Assembly (NCBI GenBank): GCA_900751665.1
Contig: CAADSV010000207.1
Location: forward strand, 1-10,510
Length of the DNA: 10,510 bases
Origin: an uncultured Collinsella sp.
GTDB lineage: Bacteria > Actinomycetota > Coriobacteriia > Coriobacteriales > Coriobacteriaceae
Direction: 5' to 3'
Shown: positions 6,438 to 10,510 of the stretch, piece after piece
Layout of the letters: each line of letters opens with the position of its first letter
Numbering within the stretch: the first letter of the stretch is position 1
Position numbers and translations under genes: made by a program
Notes under the pieces: model-generated
Seen by the model: only the letters and a program-made list of their open reading frames with translations
The model's database searches: none
What the model was told of the DNA's origin: nothing

Positions 6438-7427
6438 CTATGCTTGAGCGGCCAGTTCGGCCTTAGCTTTCTTCAACATGGCGTCGAGATCCTCGGAGGA
6501 ATCCGAAGGAACCTTGCGGACCTCGAACTTGACGCCCTTGGCCTTGAGGGCCTCGAGAGTCTTGACATCGTCATCGCCCATAGCGACGGCGTTGGTGACG
6601 ACGACCTTGCCCTTGGAGTGAGCCATGGAGCCGATGTTGACTTCCTTGATGTCGACGCCGGCCTCGATGGCCTTGAGCAGATCCTGCGGGTTCTCGAAGA
6701 GCAGCATGGCCTTGGTGTCACCAAAGCGCGTGTCCTTGACGACCTCGGCCATCTTCTTGATGGGAACGACGTTGGCATGGACTCCCGGAGGGGCAGCCTG
6801 CTCGATCATGGTCTTGCGGAGCTCGTCGTGAGCAACGCCGTCGGAAACCACGATGATGCGGTTGGGGTTGATCTGCTTGGTCCACGTGGTGGCCACCTGA
6901 CCATGCAGCAGACGGGTGTCGATACGGACGTGGGCAATCTTGATGTGCCCGTCGCCGATGACCGTTCCCGGAGGGATGGCGCCTGCAGGAGCAGCGGCGG
7001 CCGTAGCCGGCTTCTTCTCCTCGGGCTCCAGAGACTCGGGCTTGACGCGTACGCCAGCCTTAGCCTCAGTCACGAGATGTTTTGCGATCGCATGTGCAGT
7101 GTTCTTTGCGTCAAAGCGCTGCGAATATGCCTCGATGAGCATAGGCAGGTTGACACCGGTGACGATAGCCCAGGAATCGTGGCCCTCGATGAGCCCGCTA
7201 ATCTGGTTGAACGGCGTGCCGCCCCACAGATCAACGAGGAAGAGCACCTGCTCCTGGTCCTCGAAGGAAGCGATTGCTTCCTCGACCTTGGCACGGAAGT
7301 CGTCAGGGCCCATGCTCGGCTCGAGCGAGACCACGGCAACAGACGGCTGATCGCCAAAGACCATCGAGCCCGTCTGCTTGATTCCAGCTGCCAAGTCCCC
7401 GTGGCTAGCAAGAACAATACTTACCAT
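6438..7427 (-). CDS. manX: Mannose-family PTS component IIAB, fused
   Basis: A cytosolic phosphotransfer protein: HPr-phosphate to EIIA, to EIIB, to the incoming sugar. The EIIA domain (about 2-125) has the phosphorylated His9 in S-H-G-D-L-A-A-G and the D-L-W-G-G-T-P-F-N motif. A flexible Glu/Lys/Ala/Pro linker runs about 126-160. The EIIB domain follows, with active-site His175 in R-L-L-H-G-Q-V and the usual V-V-S-D-G-V-A/N-D-like segment. The length of 329 aa matches ManX-type fusions. The ATG at 7427 is chosen because AGGAGG (7435-7440) is seven bases upstream; the adjacent GTG at 7430 is too close. It is the first gene of the operon, with an AT-rich leader and promoter region upstream. 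Both catalytic His are present, so the system looks functional. Confidence 0.96.
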   Translation of the reverse strand: MVSIVLASHGDLAAGIKQTGSMVFGDQPSVAVVSLEPSMGPDDFRAKVEEAIASFEDQEQVLFLVDLWGGTPFNQISGLIEGHDSWAIVTGVNLPMLIEAYSQRFDAKNTAHAIAKHLVTEAKAGVRVKPESLEPEEKKPATAAAAPAGAIPPGTVIGDGHIKIAHVRIDTRLLHGQVATTWTKQINPNRIIVVSDGVAHDELRKTMIEQAAPPGVHANVVPIKKMAEVVKDTRFGDTKAMLLFENPQDLLKAIEAGVDIKEVNIGSMAHSKGKVVVTNAVAMGDDDVKTLEALKAKGVKFEVRKVPSDSSEDLDAMLKKAKAELAAQA

Positions 7428-7528
7428 CACATAACCTCCTTTTTGTCTACGTATTCCCTACACGACATTAAGGAAGTATACCTGTTTAGTTTGTGGAATT
7501 ATCGCTAAATTTGCAAAAGGTTGCATTA

Positions 7529-7539
7529 TTTGTTTAAAC
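7529..7539. repeat. TTTGTTTAAAC repeat, copy proximal to manX
   Basis: Contains the palindrome GTTTAAAC (7532-7539). An identical 11-base copy occurs at 7692-7702. The proximal copy lies next to the candidate -35 element at 7521-7526, which would suit an operator. Function is inferred only. Confidence 0.4.
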
Positions 7540-7661
7540 GTCTAGGTTTGTTACAAGTTGATTACGTTACTGGTTTTTCACTCATTACCCGCCAAGGCGC
7601 CGCTCATCAAGCCGCGCATTTTACAGATACAAGCAGGCTGTTCATTAATATCGATTTTAGG

Positions 7662-7679
7662 CAAGCGCGAATGCGCTTG
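7662..7679. repeat. Small hairpin in the man upstream region
   Basis: Perfect 7-bp arms CAAGCGC and GCGCTTG around a four-base loop. It is too far from genes on either side to be a clear terminator and has no T-tract. It could be an operator half-site pair or chance. Confidence 0.4.
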
Positions 7680-7691
7680 TACTGCCGCTAT

Positions 7692-7702
7692 TTTGTTTAA
7701 AC
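7692..7702. repeat. TTTGTTTAAAC repeat, copy distal to manX
   Basis: Exact second copy of the element at 7529-7539, 163 bases further upstream of manX, again centred on GTTTAAAC. Two spaced copies are compatible with a regulator binding at two sites with looping, but this rests on pattern alone. Confidence 0.4.
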
Positions 7703-7710
7703 AGACATAA

Positions 7711-7734
7711 CTTGACTATTAGCTTGACTTATGC
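7711..7734. repeat. 12-base-period direct repeat with CTTGACT core
   Basis: CTTGACT occurs at 7711-7717 and 7723-7729, starting exactly 12 bases apart. TTGACT resembles a -35 hexamer on the + strand, but no properly spaced -10 and no + strand gene follow. An activator-binding direct repeat is possible. Confidence 0.35.
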
Positions 7735-7747
7735 TCTAGCGCAAGTA

Positions 7748-7826
7748 GTCGTTGGGGACGTTCTTAAACGACTAGTCGTTGGGGACGTTCTTGTTTGACT
7801 AGTCGTTTAAGAACGTCCCCAACGAC
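7748..7826. repeat. Three-unit palindromic repeat array (REP-like) after hypA
   Basis: The 18-mer GTCGTTGGGGACGTTCTT occurs directly at 7748-7765 and 7775-7792 and inverted at 7809-7826. The outer units extend to a perfect 26-bp inverted repeat (7748-7773 with 7801-7826). The middle unit differs in its last eight bases. It starts four bases beyond the hypA stop, so it can form a strong hairpin at the 3' end of that transcript, though without a T-run. Confidence 0.85.
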
Positions 7827-7830
7827 CAAG

Positions 7831-8259
7831 TTAGGCGATGTGGAGGGGGTTGGCGGCGTCGACGGCGTCGGGGGCGTCGGAAGGACCGTCGGGGACAGCG
7901 TCTGTCGGGTCCTCGTCGGGGGTCTCGATCTGCTTGATCATGACCTCCTGGCCCTGCAGCAGGTATGTTTCGCCACTGCCGCAATGGGGGCAGGTCTTGC
8001 CATGCTCGACTGTCGCGTAGTCGCGGCCGCACGCCTCGCAATGCGTCACGGCCTCGACAGGCTCCACAATAAGCTCCGCATCCTCGGTGATGGACTTTTT
8101 ATCTGCCGCCCAGCGCCAAGCGTCGAGCAGCAAGTCGGGAACGACGCCCGAGACCTCGCCCAGCAGCAGCGTGACGCTCGAAACGCGACTCACGCCATTG
8201 GCGCGCGCCACGTTCTCAACATCGCGAATGATGTGATACACAATCCCTAATTCATGCAA
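7831..8259 (-). CDS. hypA: HypA, hydrogenase nickel-incorporation protein
   Basis: HypA is a cytosolic metallochaperone that delivers Ni(II) with HypB to [NiFe] hydrogenase precursors (also urease in some bacteria). The N-terminus is M-H-E-L, with His2 the known nickel ligand. The zinc site is formed by Cys74-x-x-Cys77 and Cys90-x-x-Cys93. The family core ends near residue 113. After it, about 29 residues form an Asp/Pro/Ala-rich acidic tail that standard HypA (about 113-120 aa) lacks. The start codon is TTG at 8259: it is the only codon that gives the obligatory M-H-E start, and AAAGG (8268-8272) lies eight bases upstream. The neighbouring ATG at 8255 is in another frame and stops after two codons. 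No hydrogenase or other hyp gene is in the window. It lies 96 bases downstream of the oxidoreductase gene, separated by a hairpin. Confidence 0.93.
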   Translation of the reverse strand: MHELGIVYHIIRDVENVARANGVSRVSSVTLLLGEVSGVVPDLLLDAWRWAADKKSITEDAELIVEPVEAVTHCEACGRDYATVEHGKTCPHCGSGETYLLQGQEVMIKQIETPDEDPTDAVPDGPSDAPDAVDAANPLHIA

Positions 8260-8306
8260 GGTAGAAACCTTTCAACAACGGTTGATGCGATGCAAACTCA
8301 AAGCAA

Positions 8307-8338
8307 GGGGACGGCGAAATCTAGTCTGCGCCGTCCCC
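8307..8338 (-). terminator. Hairpin after the oxidoreductase gene, likely terminator
   Basis: A perfect 10-bp stem GGGGACGGCG/CGCCGTCCCC with a 12-base loop lies 18 bases beyond the oxidoreductase stop. In - strand RNA it is followed by UUGCUUUGAG, a weak U-tract. It probably ends or reduces transcription before hypA. Confidence 0.65.
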
Positions 8339-8355
8339 CTATCCGCCATGGTTAC

Positions 8356-10509
8356 CTATTTACGACCGAACTTGATTTTAATTGCACGCTTGAGCGCGTA
8401 CTTGCCAAGGCTTGGGAGCTTTTGCTCGTATTTGACCATCGTGGAGCACTCGGGGCGGTCGCGATCCAGATGGATGGCGTCGAACGCGCACTTGGTGGTG
8501 CACAGGCCGCAGCCGATGCACTTGTTGGGGTCGACGATCGAGGCACCGCAACCCAAGCAGCGGGCGGTCTCGGCGCGCACCTGCTCTTCGGTAAAGGTCT
8601 CGACGTACTCGCTAAACGGCGCGGCCTTCTCGCGCTCGCGGTCCACGTGGGCAACCTCGCGGCTCGCGTTGTCGTAGCTCTCGATCACGACATCGTCGCG
8701 GTCGAGCGCGGTGTAGCGGCGCTGGTTGCGGCCGATGGTGAGCGTGGAGCCCGGCTGCACAAAGCGATGGATGGACACGGCGGCCTCGTGACCGGCGGCG
8801 ATGGCGTCGATAGCAAAGCTCGGACCGGTGTAGACATCGCCGCCCACAAAGATGTCGGGTTCGGCGGTCTGGTAGGTCTGGGGATCGGCAAGGGCACCCT
8901 GGCCGCGGCCAAGCTCCACCTTGGAGCCAGCCAGCAGGTCGCCCCACACAATGGACTGGCCAATCGACATGACGACACGGTCGGCATCGACACGGCGCAG
9001 ATCGTTCTCGTCATACTCGGGCGCAAAACGGCCCTCGTCGTCAAAGACACGCGTGCAGCGCTTGAAGGTAATACCGCACACACGACCGGTCTCGTCCAGG
9101 TGAACCTCCTTGGGACCCCAGCCGCAGCTGATGTGTGCGCCGTCCTCGATGGCCTCGCGACGCTCTTCCTCGCTGGCGGGCATCTGCGCCTCGCTCTCCA
9201 GGCAGAACATCTCAACGTGCTCGGAGCCCAGGCGGCAGGCGTTGCGGGCCACGTCGATGGCCACGTTGCCGCCGCCCACCACGATGGTGCGGCCGGGCAG
9301 CGCGTCGATCTTGCCGCTGTTGACCTCGCGCAAGAAGTCGACGGCCACGGTCACATCCTCGGCGTCCTCGCCCGGAATACCGGCAAGGCGGCCGCCCTGG
9401 CAGCCAATAGCCACGTAGAAGGCCTTAAAGCCCTGCTCGCGCAGCTCGTCGAGTGTCACGTCGCGACCGACCTCCACGCCATAGCGGAACTCGGCGCCCA
9501 TCAGGCGAATGATCTCGACCTCGGCCTCGATAACGTCCTTCTGCAGCTTAAAGCTGGGAATACCGTAGGTGAGCATACCGCCCGGGCGCTCGTTCTTCTC
9601 GAACACGACGGGCTTGTAGCCCTTCTCGGCCAGGTAGAAAGCACAGGACAGACCGGCCGGGCCGGCACCGATAATGGCGATCTTCTGGTCGAAGCCGCCG
9701 GCACGCGTCGGAGTCACCACAGGTGGGACATAGCGGGTCGCGGCGTCCAGATCGCGCTGGGCGATGAACTTCTTGACCTCGTCGATGGCCACGGCGGCGT
9801 CCACACGGCCGCGGGTGCAGGCATCCTCACAGCGGCGGTTGCACACACGGCCGCAGATAGCGGGCAGCGGGTTCTCGCGCTTAATGAGTGCTAGGGCCTC
9901 GTCATAGCGGCCCTGAGCCGCGAGCTTCAAATAGCCCTGAACGGCGACATGCGCGGGGCAGGCCGTCTTGCAGGGCGCGGTGCCGGACTTGTGCGTCTCG
10001 ATGCGGTTGTCATTGCGGTAGTTGGGCGACCACTTGGTGTGGTCCCATTTGGTGGCATCGGGCAGCTCCTGGCGCGGATACTCGGACACCTGTCCGCCGG
10101 CCTTTTTGCTGCAGAGCTTCTGGCCCAGCTTAGCGGCACCGGCCGGGCACACCTCAACGCAGCGACCGCAGGCCACGCACTTGTCCTTCTCGACCTTGGC
10201 GACATAGGCCGAGCGCGACAGGTTGGGCGTGTTGAACAGCTGCGAGGTGCGCAGGGCATAGCACACGTTGACGTTGCAGTTGCAGATGGCGAAGATCTTG
10301 TTCTCGCCGTCGATGTTGGTGATCTGGTGCACAAAGCCGTTGTCCTCGGCCTGGCGCAGGATGTCGTAGACCTCGTCGCGGGTCACGTAATGGCCGCGGT
10401 CGGTCTCGACCACGTAGTCGGCCATATCGCCCACGGCGATGCACCAATCGGCCGGGTCGTCGGCGCAGCCCTCGCCCATCACGCGACGGCTCCCCCCGCC
10501 GCGGCCCGG
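8356..10509 (-). CDS. GltD-like FAD/NAD(P)H oxidoreductase with multiple Fe-S motifs, N-terminus cut by window edge
   Basis: A flavoprotein of the glutamate-synthase small-subunit/NfnB-like superfamily that passes electrons between NAD(P)H, FAD and iron-sulfur clusters. Residues are counted from the GTG at 10482. An N-terminal Cys-rich region has G-E-G-C and C-N-C-N-V-N-V-C. A ferredoxin motif has Cys102, 105, 108 and 112. The GltD-type double cluster domain uses Cys171, 175, 210, 214, 218 and 222. The FAD fold has G-x-G-x-x-G at 272-277, the NAD(P)H fold has G-G-G-N-V-A at 403-408, and G-G-D-V-Y-T-G is the second FAD motif. The C-terminus has Cys642/645 and a ferredoxin motif with Cys655, 658, 661 and 665. 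The frame is open to the edge without a convincing ribosome-binding site, so the gene starts outside; the last 20 bases are doubtful. With no large GltB subunit nearby, it is probably not a true glutamate synthase. Its physiological acceptor is unknown. Confidence 0.88.
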   Translation of the reverse strand, partial: PGRGGGSRRVMGEGCADDPADWCIAVGDMADYVVETDRGHYVTRDEVYDILRQAEDNGFVHQITNIDGENKIFAICNCNVNVCYALRTSQLFNTPNLSRSAYVAKVEKDKCVACGRCVEVCPAGAAKLGQKLCSKKAGGQVSEYPRQELPDATKWDHTKWSPNYRNDNRIETHKSGTAPCKTACPAHVAVQGYLKLAAQGRYDEALALIKRENPLPAICGRVCNRRCEDACTRGRVDAAVAIDEVKKFIAQRDLDAATRYVPPVVTPTRAGGFDQKIAIIGAGPAGLSCAFYLAEKGYKPVVFEKNERPGGMLTYGIPSFKLQKDVIEAEVEIIRLMGAEFRYGVEVGRDVTLDELREQGFKAFYVAIGCQGGRLAGIPGEDAEDVTVAVDFLREVNSGKIDALPGRTIVVGGGNVAIDVARNACRLGSEHVEMFCLESEAQMPASEEERREAIEDGAHISCGWGPKEVHLDETGRVCGITFKRCTRVFDDEGRFAPEYDENDLRRVDADRVVMSIGQSIVWGDLLAGSKVELGRGQGALADPQTYQTAEPDIFVGGDVYTGPSFAIDAIAAGHEAAVSIHRFVQPGSTLTIGRNQRRYTALDRDDVVIESYDNASREVAHVDREREKAAPFSEYVETFTEEQVRAETARCLGCGASIVDPNKCIGCGLCTTKCAFDAIHLDRDRPECSTMVKYEQKLPSLGKYALKRAIKIKFGRK

Positions 10510-10510
10510 G
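10491..10510. other. GC-only low-complexity contig edge
   Basis: After the first base (T), only G and C occur up to the end, resembling the C-rich left edge. It is probably unreliable sequence at a contig end. The oxidoreductase reading frame passes through it, so residues encoded here should not be trusted. Confidence 0.55.

Larger units (their letters stand above)
7441..7747 (-). promoter_or_regulatory. AT-rich upstream regulatory region of the man PTS operon
   Basis: About 300 bases without a gene. Composition drops sharply: 19 of 60 bases are G or C in 7501-7560. On the - strand one candidate promoter is GATAAT (7498-7503) with ATGCAA (7521-7526) at 17-base spacing; a second -10 candidate is TATACT (7475-7480) with no good -35. 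A repeated TTTGTTTAAAC, a 7-bp hairpin and a 12-base direct repeat also lie here. No sigma-54 -24/-12 pair with proper spacing was found. The promoter assignment is weak; the regulatory nature of the region is likely from its position. Confidence 0.5.

Noticed and set aside
6291..7508. 405-codon open frame on the + strand opposite manX
   Set aside because: Antisense to an intact EIIAB gene with both active His; the translation is low-complexity Asp/Gly/Leu-rich with no family resemblance.
7505..7530. Sigma-54 promoter for the mannose PTS operon
   Set aside because: TGCAAC and TTGCA are present on the - strand, but the GG of the -24 element is missing and the spacing is too short.
7748..7826. 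CRISPR array
   Set aside because: Only three units, one inverted, with 9- to 16-base gaps; no uniform spacers and no cas genes.
8254..9894. 546-codon open frame on the + strand opposite the oxidoreductase
   Set aside because: It lies antisense to a gene with clear FAD, NAD(P)H and Fe-S motifs; its Ala/Gly/Val/His-rich translation has no recognisable domain and is the usual shadow in high-GC coding DNA.

Overview
The window reads as a stretch of a high-GC bacterial chromosome of the actinobacterial type, most like the Coriobacteriia (Collinsella and relatives). This is inferred from the combination of a pbpA-pknB cell-wall/kinase pair, a complete mannose-family PTS operon, an Fe-S/flavin oxidoreductase next to hypA, and GC-biased codon use. 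No taxonomic marker gene is present. Both ends run into C- or GC-rich low-complexity sequence that looks like assembly noise at a contig edge rather than genome.

Left part (about 84-3750, + strand): a class B penicillin-binding protein (PbpA type, 492 aa) is followed by a membrane Ser/Thr kinase with four extracellular PASTA domains (PknB/StkP type) and a strong intrinsic terminator. This is the distal half of the conserved actinobacterial cluster phosphatase - rodA/ftsW - pbpA - pknB. The missing upstream genes would lie left of the window.

Middle (about 3760-4145): a tRNA-Arg(CCT) gene on the - strand, whose 3' end and downstream flank are repeated 127 bp away, and a long imperfect inverted repeat between the tRNA and the next gene.

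PTS block (4145-7427, - strand): in transcription order, EIIAB (manX), EIIC (manY), EIID (manZ) and a DUF956 protein (manO). All are closely spaced, except for an attenuator-like hairpin between manZ and manO. Both phosphorylated histidines are present. The AT-rich stretch upstream (7441-7747) carries candidate promoter elements and short repeats, then a three-unit palindromic repeat that also lies just after hypA.

Right part (7831-10509, - strand): hypA, a [NiFe]-enzyme nickel chaperone with a TTG start and an unusual acidic tail, lies downstream of a large GltD-like FAD/NAD(P)H oxidoreductase with several Fe-S cluster motifs. The oxidoreductase is cut by the window edge at its N-terminus.

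Most of the window is ordinary core and metabolic sequence. I see no convincing new system. The points worth a second look are the tRNA-flank duplication, the two palindromic repeat structures, the Asp in place of the second activation-loop Thr of the kinase, the manZ/manO attenuator, and the hypA start and tail.
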